From: Hymenolepis diminuta
Taxonomy: Eukaryota > Platyhelminthes > Cestoda > Cyclophyllidea > Hymenolepididae
Direction of reading: 5' to 3'
DNA length: 64,000 nucleotides
Assembly: GCA_900708905.1 (NCBI GenBank)
Contig: CAADRB010000025.1
Coordinates: forward strand, 1,733,026 to 1,797,025
Numbering within the stretch: the stretch's first letter is position 1; each line of letters opens with the position of its first letter. Shown here in pieces: positions 10,742 to 23,100 of this stretch. The translations under genes were made by a program, and so were the position numbers. The notes under the pieces were generated by a model that was given only the letters and a program-made list of their open reading frames with translations, was not told the DNA's origin and made no database searches.

Positions 10742-13700
10742 ATGATAAGATCTGGGTTTCAATCGTGAGTACACAAGGCTCTTGTATTATTAATTTTATT
10801 TGTAAATGATTGTGGAAATTAACCAATGTCTCCTTTCAGATATCTTGCTCGTGCCTTCATCTTATCGACTATGAGTCGAGGAATTCTTTCAACAACTCAA
10901 CGTCTACTCCTTCCCAGTTCTTCGGCTTCCTCTAACCGTTTAGTTGCTTGGATGAATCGAAATCCAATAAACAAAATGGGTATGCCAGAAGCCTAAATGA
11001 TCAGATCGCAGTCTTACATCTAAGTCTTAACTAAAGAGAATATTAATTGTTGGAAATTCTCGTTCCCAATGTGGGTTTTGTGATGTCTTTCATTAAGCTT
11101 TTTTTCAATTTTAACCCCCTCCTCCCTCATTTAATCCTTTTCTTGCATTCTCTTTGGCAAATTAGAATGAATATTGCCCCCTAAGGAATTGAATGTCAAT
11201 GGTTTAGATATTGACGACTTTCCTAGGAACTTAAAGATGATGCTTTTCGATATTCTTTAACCTTGTAATGGTATGCCTAGCTGGTACTGAAATTACCGTA
11301 CCTGTTTAAGACAATAATTAGAAGTTACTCTTCTTCCTCTTTAAATCGATTGAGTCATTAGCTGTTGTGTTTGATATATTGCGGAATATTTTGATATATT
11401 GGTGGATTTGAACATCATCGGAGTTCCTTAGAAGTAAACGGAGTCGAAATTGTGATCTTTGGCATTCGGTACTGTACTTCATGCTGAAGTTATTTACTTA
11501 CGATTGATTAGCCTTTCAGCATCTCTCTGTTAATACAAGCATTTTTAGTCTATTAATCAAAAGCTGTTATGAAAATATCACTTTTGATGTTTTCTTTTAC
11601 TAAAATTATGCCCTTACACAAGTTTAAAATTAAGGGTTCACTAATTTAAATTTAAAGGGAGTGACTGACTTAAAAAAAGAATCAATTCCTTTCAGATAAA
11701 AGCGCTTGCATGCGGCTTTTAGAAAATATCCGAGAGATTATTGTTACCCTCACTTATGAGTTGTAATCAACAACAAGTTTCATATTTGTATGGAATTCAG
11801 TATTGTTGTAAAATTAGATTCCATGGTAGTGATTCACTGTGATCTGACCTGTGGTTGATGTGATCTATCAATATTCCACCCGTAATTGATCCATTAACCT
11901 CGTCCGAACTCATAAATTTGTATTGCAAACCCCACCACCCTAGCTGATTTGTCTTGGCTAAAGTTCATTTTCTAAATGGATATATGTCAGGGTAAATGAT
12001 ATTCCCTGGTCCTCTTTCGCTCTAAATGTGGTGGAGGTTGCAGTTGTTGTAAGACTTAACTATCTTCTGCACGTATTTTTATTTTATCAATGGGATTTCC
12101 TCCACTATCCCGAAATAAGCAACAAATAAATAAACTGGCTTAAACTGAGATCGTACATATTTGCTATTTATTGGTAGTTTAATCCCAGTGGGCATAGTTT
12201 AATTTTACGCGGTTTTCTATTCCAATTATAGCCTCATCGACTTCTGGTTCGGGTCATATCGACGGATCAACAGCCATCCCTTACTCATCTCATTCTGGAA
12301 CTGAAAGCGATTCGGACAGTGATTACTACTCATCCTACGGAGAAGACGAAGCCGCATTGGAGGAATTGTGTGAACGAGCTATGGAGGGTGCGATACCTCA
12401 CATTCGCACATTAGGTTGGTCTCGCAGTGCTCTTGAGGCCGCTTGCATTGACCTTGACCTACCTCCCGGTCTCCACTCTGTCGCTCTTCCAAGAGGACCT
12501 GCGGATCTAGTTCTCTACTTCTATGAGTCGAGAAACCATCGACTTGCGGATGTTCTTGCTAAGTGGAGAAAGGAGCAACCAGGTGCTGATGGAGAGATGT
12601 ACAAGACTGCCAAGCCCAATAGGTTCGGTTGTCGATTTTTTACTATTCATGTTTTCATATCCAGAATTTGAAAGACGCTCAGTTCTAGACCATATCTGCT
12701 CTAAATCACCATAAATATTACCAATATATTTCTATCTACTTAAACAAATTAAGTAACGCTTTCTTTCAGTTTCGGGTTTGAAGCGCCGCCTCCATTCAAG
12801 ACCAAGCAGGAGACTGATGCCTTCCTCCGTCGTGCTATTGAATATCGGATTCGTGCTAATGATGAGGTGCAGCCCCACTGGCGACAAGCTATGGGTATCC
12901 TCTCTCTTCCTCAAAATATGCCCGCTGCTATTGGCCTCGAAGCCCAGCTAGTGGATGAAATCTGGGCTCAGGCCGGCGATCGTTCAGTCGACGTAAGTCA
13001 ACTTTGTTTGAATCTTCTTTATTTCTGTCTATGTTCTCTTTGAAATTATGTAGATGAACCCAAGAGTTTATTTTGTTGCCGAAATATTTGTTTATAGTTA
13101 TTTCTAATCAGTTATGTTATTAGACCTCGTTCGTATAATTTCAAAATAGGCGTTTTTTTTAATCTTTCTGGATATCCGGGAATAAATATTCGATGCTTAT
13201 CAATTTAGACTGATGCTTGGGCCCACTTTGAGTGAATTCTGATATGTTAAAACCGTTTCTGTTACTATCCTATTACCTGCTTAGGATTGTGGGATGATAA
13301 TAAACCATTTAATTAAATGAACTGGTCTACAAGTTCTGAATGTCGCGGACAGAAACCCTGGAATCAAATTGTGAAAATTAAATTTTGGATATTAAAAATT
13401 GAGTTATGTTCCTTATTAAAATGTGGACAATTCAGCGCTTTCAGAATTCAAATAAAGTAGTGCTTTACATCCTCATTTACACCTTTGTTTGATCCCCAAT
13501 TTCATCTCTTGTTGAACTACTTTACTATTTAGTCTGTTCAAATGCTCTTATGATTAAACTGTTTAATTTTTTGCATTATCATGGTAATAACGGTAGGCAC
13601 TCATCGCCATGATAATTTCGGAATAGAAGTTGTCATTGTCAGATGGCTTCTTTGTATCTTCTATCTCCGTTATACTATCTTGAGGGAGCATTTAGTTTTC

Positions 13701-16700
13701 ATTTATTATCAAACGCATATGCGGTCTTGATTCCATACATCGTATGTATTTTCATCCACATCTCTTCTTCATTATGCGATTCCGTTGCTGCGCAGGTTAC
13801 TAATTATTTTATTATTCTTGTAACCTTTTTTATTCTCTCTGTCGAGGGGACCTAACCACTTGATGCTATAGCTAGTGGGATATTACCTATCAAGGGAAAA
13901 CTTATCTTTTGTCACATGTCCGATTCTTTTTTATAAAGGTAATGGTAATGTTTATTCTTACATTGTTGGAAAATAAGCGTCAAAGTTAGGGCATACCCAC
14001 AGTTGCCTAAAAATTTAACTGAATTTCTACACTCTTTTTTTACTGTTCTCTGTATGACTCATTCCTTAACATTTAAGTTCTTTAAAACCTGCCTTGCCGG
14101 GCTCTACTCTGGTATATGGCTCTATTTTTAGCATACTAGTGTCGAGGCGGAAGCCTTCTCTCTGCTCTCGTAAAATATTCTATCACTACTTCCTTCCGAT
14201 CTTGAGGTAGTGATGTTCGTAAGGCTTAGGAGGGTATCAGCTTAGTGTGTCTTCTTTTTTGTACGTAACGTTATATGTCCATGAACCCGGATTGTAAACA
14301 TTGCTTAGTGCATGAAAAGGAATTAGTGTGGCTAACGAATCAAAGGAATATGCAGATAAGGACATATAAAGAAGAGAATGAGAAGGAAACAGAAGAATGG
14401 ACTTGTTGTGGCCTTGTCGTTTGCTTACGGTAAACGATTAACTTATATTGTTTGGCATTATCCTTCTCTTTCTTACCCACCGTATTATCGGACCTCATTC
14501 TCTTCAGTCTGACTCGTTTCCCTTTCTCTAATTTGCTCATCAATTTTCTCCCATTACTTTCTGCCTAAAAATTGAGCTTTACTCTGTTATACTCAGTGCA
14601 TTTCTTTAGTAAATAATGGAGACAATATCGCCTATAATAGGTAGCTGCAGATAAACAATGAAATGTTGATCTAGGATATTAGATGCAGTCAATTTTCAGT
14701 TATTGTTTGCGGAAGTTTAAAAAGTACAGTTTGATGATTAATTATATCAATTAGAGAAAATCATACTTGTCACTTTAATCATATTCGACATAAGCGGAAA
14801 TGTGTAATGAGGGACATTCTCTTAATGAAAATAGATATGCGGAAATTAATAAGAAGCGGCACTTCAAGAGAATCGAATGGAGGTCAAATTCGTTTCAGAA
14901 GAAACGACACCATGAAAAAGAGGTTTACAAAGTGTTAAGTATTCATTCGTACATTGAAAGGCAGATACTTCTTCCAGCGTTAATTATTTTTAATACGAGA
15001 TGAATTAGTCTTGATTATGACAGATTTTCTCATAAGGTTAATGAAACAGAAGAATGGTATTTCGCATTGAGAATGAAGCAGTTTAATTTTTAATGGAACC
15101 GTAGAGCACATGGAGTTGAAAGGATATTTCTCATTCGAGAAGGCATGCTACAAAGGAGACTTGATACGGAGATTTTTTATGATTCTCTGGTCTGTCGGGG
15201 TTAGGGATTTCCAACACCTATTTAGTGTAAGTGTGTTGCATATTCCATTTAGTTGACCTGTTTTGTCAGTGACTGGATATGCATGAACGATCAATGCTTA
15301 TTTGTCCTATTTGATTTCTTATTTTATGTACTCATTGTAATTATCACACCAAATATTATATATCTTTTTGCCCCCTTAAACTTTAGACCTCCCATCACTT
15401 ATCTTTTCTTCTGCACATTCATTATCAGCTATCTTTGGTGGTCACTTTGATCAGTAAGTATTCCCTACCTATATCCTGATGGAGCGTCAGATGTTTTTTT
15501 CTTAAAAAATTCGATGAATTTATTTGCAGCTAGTGTAGTTCAAACAAACACGTAAGCTCCTCCAGAGCATCGTTGGTGGTCTGTAGTTGATCCCATTCAT
15601 TTTAAGTTTAACGGATTTCCTTTTTGTGATTGTTATAAAACCCTTTTAGCAGAATTTAATGTTAATTTGATTCAAGTTATTGAAGTGTGTTTTGATGAGT
15701 TTTTTCCGTTTTGTAGATGAATTGGTACGCCAAGCGTTTGGGTCTAGCCTACGTCTACAAACTGACTGAACTCTTCTACATCCAAGATACCTCCTCAGAC
15801 CATGAGGAGACTTGGAAATTCCTTGATCGTCGCATCAGCGACCTCCGTTCTATGAAAGAGGCCAAGGTGAGTCCATCTTCCCTAAATTTAAGCATTGGTG
15901 AGCTAAAAATAGTTTTCACCTGTTGTAAAACGTTGGTGTTTATATTAGCATTTGATATGCATGCGGTAACTGCTAACGCGCGTTACCGAACCAGAGAACT
16001 TCGTACTACTTTCCATCTCTACTGTTTGAGAGATGGAAAATACCTATATTCTGTAAGAATTTTGAGTTTTTCACTTTCAAATTAGAATATGTGGTTTCAG
16101 TTAGAGAACAATAATAATTGGAATAGTGGACTTAAGATGAAGGATAGTTCGGTTATTTAAAGTGGAAGAAAAATAATTAGAAGGTAGGTTCAAAGTCATC
16201 GCACAGCGTTTTCTGTGAGGCCATAGATGTAAAGAAGCTGACGAACTTTTGCTTTCTCACCAAAGGTCTCATACTGCTACCTCGTCTATTCCGAAATGGG
16301 CTTGGGAGTTAATTAGATTTGAAGTCAATTAATTAGTTTTCTCTTCAGGAGCATGTTGTAACGGCATAACTACTTTTGAGTTAGCCGCTAAATGTAAGAG
16401 GAAGAGAAAGGATTTTGCCTAGAAATTCTATAATAAAAAGACAAGCGTGCATTTAATTGTGGTATTTTTTTTCTGCGGTGCATTTACTCGAACTTGTTTA
16501 TTATCCGGGTCTTTGTTGAATCAGCCTCTTATGTGATTTCTGCTTTTGATGTTAGCATTGTGTCGCGCAGGATACTCGAATCTAACTAACACAAACACTA
16601 GCTAAACTATTTCATCTTTCATCTACTTTTCCCTCTTTTGATTGCTTTTGTGTGTTTTATACAACTCTCGGACCCATTTGCTTTTCAGAGGTAGTTAGGA

Positions 16701-19700
16701 TTCGTTCTATTGTAAATTTGAGGATTTACATCAGCCATACTGTTGTTGTTGTTATGATCATCTTTGTGCGGCATCTGATCTTATTCACACTTCCTTTTCA
16801 TATCGTCCCACTCTTAGTTTGATGATTTCTTTCCTGTTGGTTGGAATTATACCACTAACAAATTTAAAACTTAGTTGACTGTTGTGACTGCGTGGTGTGT
16901 GGCACCGCTGTCAGTTTGATACCGGTCTTTTGATCCTTATCACTGAATAATTCTCATTGTGGTTAGTTTGGTTTTGTATTAATTCAAATTCTAAAATTTG
17001 TCAATTACCTGAATTAGAAGCTTCGAAACTATTGAAGGCGGGAGAGAAAATTGAGTCAAAGTGCGACAAGTTGATCATGTCTTATTTTAAACCAAGTCTG
17101 CATCCGGCTTGTAAAGTAAACGGTGACCTTCTATTTAATACCCTCGTTTGGTGAGAATTCTCTTGTTTTCTTTTCTTAAAATGATTAATAGCTCTTTCTG
17201 ATTTCATCCCTTTGGCCAAAGGTGTTTTAAATGTTAAGTTGTTACATTTATTTCTGCTGTATTTTCGTTAAATTATATGACACGATGGTTTAAGCTTTAC
17301 GTCGAGAATTTCTATTTCATTGAACTGCATCTATTCGCACCTTATCCGATCTTGAAGTTTGTTTGATAATTCATTAAGCCAAGTGTTTTGCTCTAACTTA
17401 AGTTGAATTAGCAGTTAAGCCATCTGAAATTCCTCCGATGCACACTTAGTATAGTTGATGAGCAACAGTTTAGAGTCTAGGTCATGTATTTATGTTAATT
17501 TAATTCATTCCAACAAACTCTAGAAAGTCAACATAAAGAAAAATTGCTTCAATTGTTATACGAGCGAAGTTGTTGGTTTTACTTACTCCTCTGACCACCA
17601 ACACCACGCTAGAAATGCTGCACCACCTTAATTAACATATTCATGCAATTTTAATTGGAGAGCGAGACATATTTCTTTCCTCACGCCCCTTGCACCACAC
17701 TTTTTATCTAATTTCATTTGTCTTCTCAACTTTTGGATGAAAAAACAGGAATCTAAGAGGCAAGACCGATCATCATGAATAAAAGCCGATCAATCAGACA
17801 AGAAATTTCACCGATCTAGGAGACTAATAATGAGAGGTGAATTTAGGAACATGAATTACCCATTCAGTAGATATTTTACAACCTAAATCTAAAAATCTAA
17901 TGAAGTAATGCTCTTTGATACTCTGACGTTTCTCTCATCATCTTTTCAACTTTCTATTAGCCAGTTTCACTTGCTTCTTGCGATTAAAAGTTGTAAAGTG
18001 GATCATTGAATCCGCTTGATTTTTTACTAAAATGCCATAATCATCGCAGCTGAGTTCCATATTTCCGTAAATAAATTTCCGTGTTATAGTTACACTGTAT
18101 CGTTTTGAATATTAATAGCCGCCTGTGAAGGGACTTTTAGTGTGTCTGAGTCTAAACTTACTGCTCATGGAGTAAATCATTATATATACTACTATACAAA
18201 ACTAATTAGACGAATTGTTCGCTATAAATGCCATAGTTTTTGTAGTTCTTCGGACTTGTTCCACCCATAACACTACACAGGCTCATGGGAAAGCGTCTTA
18301 AAATGAAAGAGTGAAGTAGTTCAGTGAGAAATTAAAGGGATAGAGGTGGAGTAGAAGTTAAAAATAAGGTCAGAACACCATGGGAACTTCATGTTATCTG
18401 ATTTCTCGGTTCATCATTTATCCAAATATTCCAAAGTTCAAATATTAGTATTTGACCCTTAGGTTTCGGAGTGAATTTGTATGCGTGACATTCTAGAGCG
18501 AATTGACCTGTTTGGTAAACTAAGCACTTGACCTCTCCGTCTCGGTAAATTTGTTTCTTCTAAAAAGCCAGGGGAGTTAATTGAAACTCGCTCGGATGCT
18601 TTCAACATAACAAAGCTCATTAAGTGGTAAAAATGTGTGGTTCAGATTGCTTCCCATTGACACGTTTCTCTCTTCGCAGTTAAACAGATCACCTTTTGTC
18701 TATTCTTAAAAACCTCCTATGACGAGCCTCTCTTTTTTTGTTTAGTACTTCTAGGAACTGGTTCGTGTTCCATTCATTTTCAAATGTATATTCAGTCATG
18801 AGCATAAAAGAGGATAGTTTTGTACTCTTATTTGTTATTGGAGAGCACTTATAACGTTTGCCTCATGTAATACAGAAAAGGCATTTATGGTATCCTCTTG
18901 CGTTCCTAATTTCATCCATACGTAATTAGAGCCATCCCTAACGATTATTGCCGTTCCTTTCTGTCACCGACCATAAATGACATTTCATGCATCCATCCAT
19001 CCTTCAACGTTGTCATGCATGAATTATACTTCGTATATACTTTCATAATAATAATAATACAATAGCATTAATAAGGCTGAAAGAGCTAAAATATCTAACT
19101 TAGCAGAGCTGGATTGATTGCATGTGAGGGTTCATTTCCAGTGAGTTCTGTTTCAGAATTAGATGAATTATAGAACTTTTTCTCATATAAAGTGCAGAAA
19201 TAATCGGAAGTTATTCTCTAATTATTTGAAAACTCTCTTACTCTTGAAAGTATTTTTTTTACGGATGACGGATTACAATCAGGTGACATTAATCGCGTAC
19301 GTTTGGTGTTTTGAGAACGCATTGTATTCTTTTAAAGATTGTCTTTGGAATGTTTCAATTTACAGACTCCTTTTGAATTTACACGGCAATCAATAGGAAT
19401 ATTATATGGGCTTTTTAACTGGTCTAATCTTTTCACTGATTAGGGTATTCTCATGGGATTTAAAGAGTGGGCAACTGTAGCGCCGTAATTTCATCTACAC
19501 ATGATTAAAACCGGCCTTACCGACTGTTCTTTTTATTTCCGTCAATTCTCTGCGATTGTAAATGATAGTTCCCATTCATCCGTTAAACTTCCCAAGCCCA
19601 TTAGGAAAACTGTTCACAGCTCTTGACTTGAGTAGAGAGAAGGTATAATGAAGAAGCTAACATTCTACCACCTCTTGCTGACCGTAACTAACCAGGGTGG

Positions 19701-22455
19701 TTGGTTACCTGCATCACGGGATGTGCACCGATGGGACTGATCTTATAACCACTGACTCGGCAGGCGAGTACGTTGACTACAGCATTATTTATCCATTATC
19801 TTTTTAAAACCATAAAAGTACTTGCTATCGCATAGTTTCATAATGTTGAATCGTGCAATGCGTTTCTTTGTCTAACGGTTCTTTTCCTTTGACTTTGATG
19901 TGTCAATTTCTAGGTGTTTGATCTAAACATTCAAACTGATCATACGTTGTAGTCAAGTTTTTCAGTTAGATAAGAAATTGGTCTAAGTTGCGATGCTAGG
20001 CATAATGGATGCCATTTTAGTGGCTCTTTTTCAATTACTACTTACCACTTATTCGAATTTATATAAAATATCACAGTTTAAATATCCTTAGATGGATTAT
20101 TCTCATAAATATTCCACATTGCAGTCCTTTTGGACTTTTCTAGTCCTGCAATTCTTGTGATGGTCTTCATAGTCCATGTCAGTTGAACGTAAGCCACATG
20201 ACTGATTCGTTTTCGTACTTACTGATGTACTTTCCTGCTTTGTTAGCGTATTTATATCACCATTTGTCCTTATTCATCATTCTATCCACGCATAATAGAA
20301 GCTCTCGCTGCTGATCATTTTTCATGTATTTCTGTCGTTAAGTCAACGTCGTTTTTAACGAAGTCACACGTGAACATTTACTGCTTATTCTCGTTTAGTT
20401 CTGCCATTATTACTTTTATTGTTACCCACAGTAATACCAAAAATTTTACAATTTTGTAATTGCGGGAAGCAACTGACACTGAACAACAGAGAGTATAAAA
20501 ATGGTAAAAGGGCATGGATCAAAGAGTCTTACTTCATTTGACTCCTGGATCCGGGTTGCACAGTATTTACTAAATGGGGAGTTTGCGTTCCAAAATTCAA
20601 ACTTCATGACTTGTCCTCCGGATTGTTTGTTGCTTCTTGATCGTTTTTTAATCTAGAAGGGTGGGTTTACTGTCTCGGCGTATTTTTTCCATCGATTGTT
20701 GGGAAGTCAAATTATCCAATGTGTTATTTCCTAGTTTACAGCTTTAACGTAGCAAAGATGAGACGGCAAAATATGTGATATAATATGCATTATTTCTATT
20801 GTTATTATATATGGGAAATGTGAGCATGGTGCTTCATTATATATCAAGGAATATTTTTGTGGATTTTTCTGGAAAATTTAGATATAACTAAAATTTTACC
20901 CTTATTTAAATGAGGTCCCTCCACCAGGAAATTATTTTTGTTCAATTTCAAATATCTATTTTCGTGAACTCGATTTGTTCTGCTTATCACTAGAGTGTGT
21001 CTTTCACAATTTATCGATGGAACATTTTCGTGATATTGCATGCGGCTTCTACGTTTTCTTTGGGATGGTTGTGGTTCCCTAATCTAGGGTCTAGACTATA
21101 TGCAAATTTTCCGATCAACTTTTATATTTACTTTGTAGTGTTTCTTTTGCAGAGTGCACTACGTATATTAGTCTTACGGACATAAGAGAGACGATTCTAA
21201 CATCCAGTTGAATTGTTCCCAATTTCATCCACGCTTCAATGAAGCCGTCCTTGCAACTATTGTGCTCCTTTAATCAAATTGCTCTCATAGTGACAAGTCC
21301 CCTTCATTTATCCATCATTAAGTCAACGCCCTTTTTACTTACTTCATGCGTGAAAATGTACGGTCGTTTTTGTTCTCCCGAGTGAATTCTGCCTTGTATC
21401 AGATAATCTCAAATAATTTGTCAAGAAGGAGGATAGATTGAAGTCTAAAATACCTTATATGGGAAGATTGCTGATAGTTTCATTCATGACTTTGCGATTT
21501 GCAAAATAGATCAACCGATGTCTATGAGTCGAAATATATCCGATCAAACTTACAACTATGAAAATGAGTTATTGAATCTGAACTCAGATGACCGAGCGTC
21601 CCCCTGATTCTTGAATTTCGTCTCTAAAGTTCAAATTTTCTCTTCTAAAATCTGACCAATCTTTCTTATTCATTTGTATAATACCAATATCTGTAACTAA
21701 AGAAATGCAAATTCATTAGGATACGATAGGCGGACTCTTCGAATTATACCAATGGTCTAATCTTTGGTATAGACAAGGTCATGCAAAAATTAAATAACAT
21801 ACCTCAGTCATTAACGAATTTAAGGGGAAAAAGTATCTATCCAGTAGTTGATTAATGAGAAAGCACAATCAAGTAAGTTAACATAAAGCTGTGGTAACTA
21901 ATTTTAGAAAATGCTGATGTATTCTCAAATTTGAGTTGCATATTAAATTCTTATTAAGACAGGTTTCATTCCCTGCTGAATATAGGATGTTAAAGCTCTA
22001 TATCATAGTTAAATCGAAATCCATGAATTACAGTGTTTTCCAACACTTATCTTGGGTAGAGGGAAAACATCCTTGAATATTCCTGGTTGAGAATCTTCTA
22101 ATCTGCCATCTCCTTTTTGACTCCAATTAAAAAAACGATGTTTTGTCCCTTTATCTGGCATCAAACCTCATGACTCTCTTATGTCATATATATATGTTAA
22201 CCGGTATGCCACCGAGGTATATACTTTCTCGAATCTCGATTATTTTCTCAATATAGATACATGATAATATATTCTTTCTCTCCTACTTCAGCTCAAAGGT
22301 ATCTCAAATATGCTTCGGGAGGGAATATTTGCCGCCGGTCATGTTGTGAGTTAACTCCTTTGTTATCAGCCGAAAGTTAACTCTTTTCCTTAATGTCGTT
22401 TTTCTTTGTCTTTTAGACATCCAATATTCTCGGTTGGAGTTGTCGTGAATGCTAG
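10742..22455 (+). CDS. COQ9: COQ9, ubiquinone biosynthesis lipid-binding protein
   Basis: Seven exons join without a frame break: 10742-10764, 10840-10979, 12232-12622, 12770-12992, 15717-15866, 22292-22345 and 22417-22455. They total 1020 bases, or 339 residues (human COQ9 is 318). The N-terminus is rich in Arg and Ser with no acidic residues over about 45 positions (MIRSGFQSYLARAF...), as in a mitochondrial presequence. An acidic Ser-rich linker follows, then the COQ9 domain: AMEGAIPHIRTLGWS, ETDAFLRRAIEYRIR, QAMGILSLPQNMP, AGDRSVDMNWYAKRL and DTSSDHEETWKFLDRR. The Trp-Tyr pair in NWY matches the conserved patch of human COQ9 that contacts COQ7. COQ9 binds lipids and presents quinone precursors to the COQ7 hydroxylase on the inner membrane. 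The last two exons (LKGISNMLREG..., TSNILGWSCREC) match the family's final helix. Introns 4 and 5 (2.7 and 6.4 kb) are repeat-rich. Confidence 0.95.
12993..15716 (+). other. COQ9 intron 4
   Basis: A 2.7 kb AT-rich intron bounded by GTAAGT and TTTTGTAG. The open frames inside it (13643-13855, 14340-14543, 14800-15003, 15253-15450) are short, AT-driven and without recognisable domains. I see no nested gene. Confidence 0.8.
19665..19790 (+). repeat. Repeat family R4, copy 1
   Basis: Shares boxes with 54685-54805, in order: ACCAGGG...GTTGGT, ACCYGYRTCAC, GGATG, GATCT, AAC and the end GTTGAC. A weaker third copy is at 39735-39855. It is GC-richer than its surroundings, with no coding frame. Confidence 0.5.
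20411..20790 (+). repeat. Repeat family R1, copy A
   Basis: The best-preserved R1 copy. Its boxes are TTACCCACAGTAATACCAAAAA, a TATAAAAATGG stretch, TTACTTCATTTGA, CCGGGTTGCACAGTATTTAC, TTCTTGATCG and a final TAGTTTACAG. Other plus-strand copies are near 27480, 37370 and 57960. Minus-strand copies are near 50570, 55070, 61100 and 62740. Confidence 0.65.
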
Positions 22456-22523
22456 ATGAATTGCCACTTAACTTTATTCTTATTCCTTCCCCACCTTCTC
22501 CCTTTTCCAGACAAAATCTTGTG

Positions 22524-22613
22524 AATAAATACTAGTAGAATGTCCCCATCTGTCTTTTACGTTGACCGCTGACTTAATTCACTTAGTTGATTAACATTGT
22601 GATTGATTTTTAG
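22524..22613 (+). other. Poly(A) signal plus trans-splice-type acceptor between COQ9 and SYS1
   Basis: AATAAA at 22524-22529 lies 69 bases past the COQ9 stop. A GATTGATTTTTAG acceptor ends at 22613, and the SYS1 ATG follows ten bases later. This repeats the GLMN-COQ9 arrangement and argues for an operon of three genes. Confidence 0.65.
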
Positions 22614-22623
22614 ATAAGCCTCA

Positions 22624-23100
22624 ATGCCTCAGTGGTTCCGCAGTAGTGAATGGGACCCCTATCTCCTCTCTGGACAGATAATTTTCATGCAGTGTCTATT
22701 CTACGGGACTTTGGGGGCTTTATGTGCTCTCGTGAGTCCCATATCGAAATGGCACACAAGTCTTCGTCTCCTGCTGGATGACAGTGAACTTCGGTTTCGA
22801 GATGGTCAGGGACGATGTCTGATGGCCGTGTTCCTTCTATCTGCCGGTTTGTGTGGTCTGGGTTTGTGGAGACTTGTTCGACGGACTAAGTTGTGTCTTG
22901 ATTTCACTTGCACCCTCTACTTTTGGCATTTTATCTTCTGTGCGTTGTATACAGCTTCTTTCCCTGTTTCGGTTGCTTGGTGGTTGACTGTTGGCGTGTC
23001 AATTGTAATTATGACCCTGATGGGAGAGTTCCTTTGTATGCGGACTGAAATGAAAGCTATTCCTTTGGGAGGTGGTGGGGCAGCCAGGAATTTAGTATGA
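22624..23100 (+). CDS. SYS1: SYS1, Golgi membrane protein
   Basis: A single-exon gene of 158 residues (human SYS1 has 156) that aligns end to end with the family. Motifs are FRSSEWDPYLL at the start, GQIIFMQCLFYGTLG (first membrane span), RRTKLCLDFTCTLYFWHF before the third span, SVAWWL, and the highly conserved end MGEFLCMRTEMKAIPL. Four hydrophobic spans are visible at about residues 15-38, 65-82, 92-112 and 118-135. SYS1 sits in the trans-Golgi membrane, where it recruits the GTPase ARFRP1 and so the golgin tethers. It is the last gene of the proposed operon, starting ten bases after a strong acceptor and 168 bases after the COQ9 stop. No intron is needed. No canonical AATAAA lies close behind; a GATAAA occurs near 23279. 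Confidence 0.96.
   Translation: MPQWFRSSEWDPYLLSGQIIFMQCLFYGTLGALCALVSPISKWHTSLRLLLDDSELRFRDGQGRCLMAVFLLSAGLCGLGLWRLVRRTKLCLDFTCTLYFWHFIFCALYTASFPVSVAWWLTVGVSIVIMTLMGEFLCMRTEMKAIPLGGGGAARNLV

Larger units (their letters stand above)
18900..21440 (+). repeat. Clustered degenerate repeats in COQ9 intron 5
   Basis: At least three same-strand copies start with AATTTCATCYAYRC, followed by a GCCNTCCTTAC-like stretch (18906, 19486, 21219). Two positions also share TTAAGTCAACG and a TTTTTA box (about 20340 and 21320), followed by a CACGTGAAC or GCGTGAAAATG box. The copies are too diverged and gapped for firm ends. Confidence 0.5.
15867..22291 (+). other. COQ9 intron 5 (6.4 kb, repeat-rich)
   Basis: Bounded by GTGAGT and TACTTCAG. 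It holds one full copy of repeat R1 (20411-20790), several copies of a block starting AATTTCATC (18906, 19486, 21219) and an R4 copy (19665-19790). No nested gene was seen; the short open frames at 16957, 19163, 20844 and 20997 lack recognisable domains. Confidence 0.8.

Noticed and set aside
12357..12671. Stand-alone 104-codon gene
   Set aside because: It is COQ9 exon 3 read on into intron 3; the real donor is at 12623.
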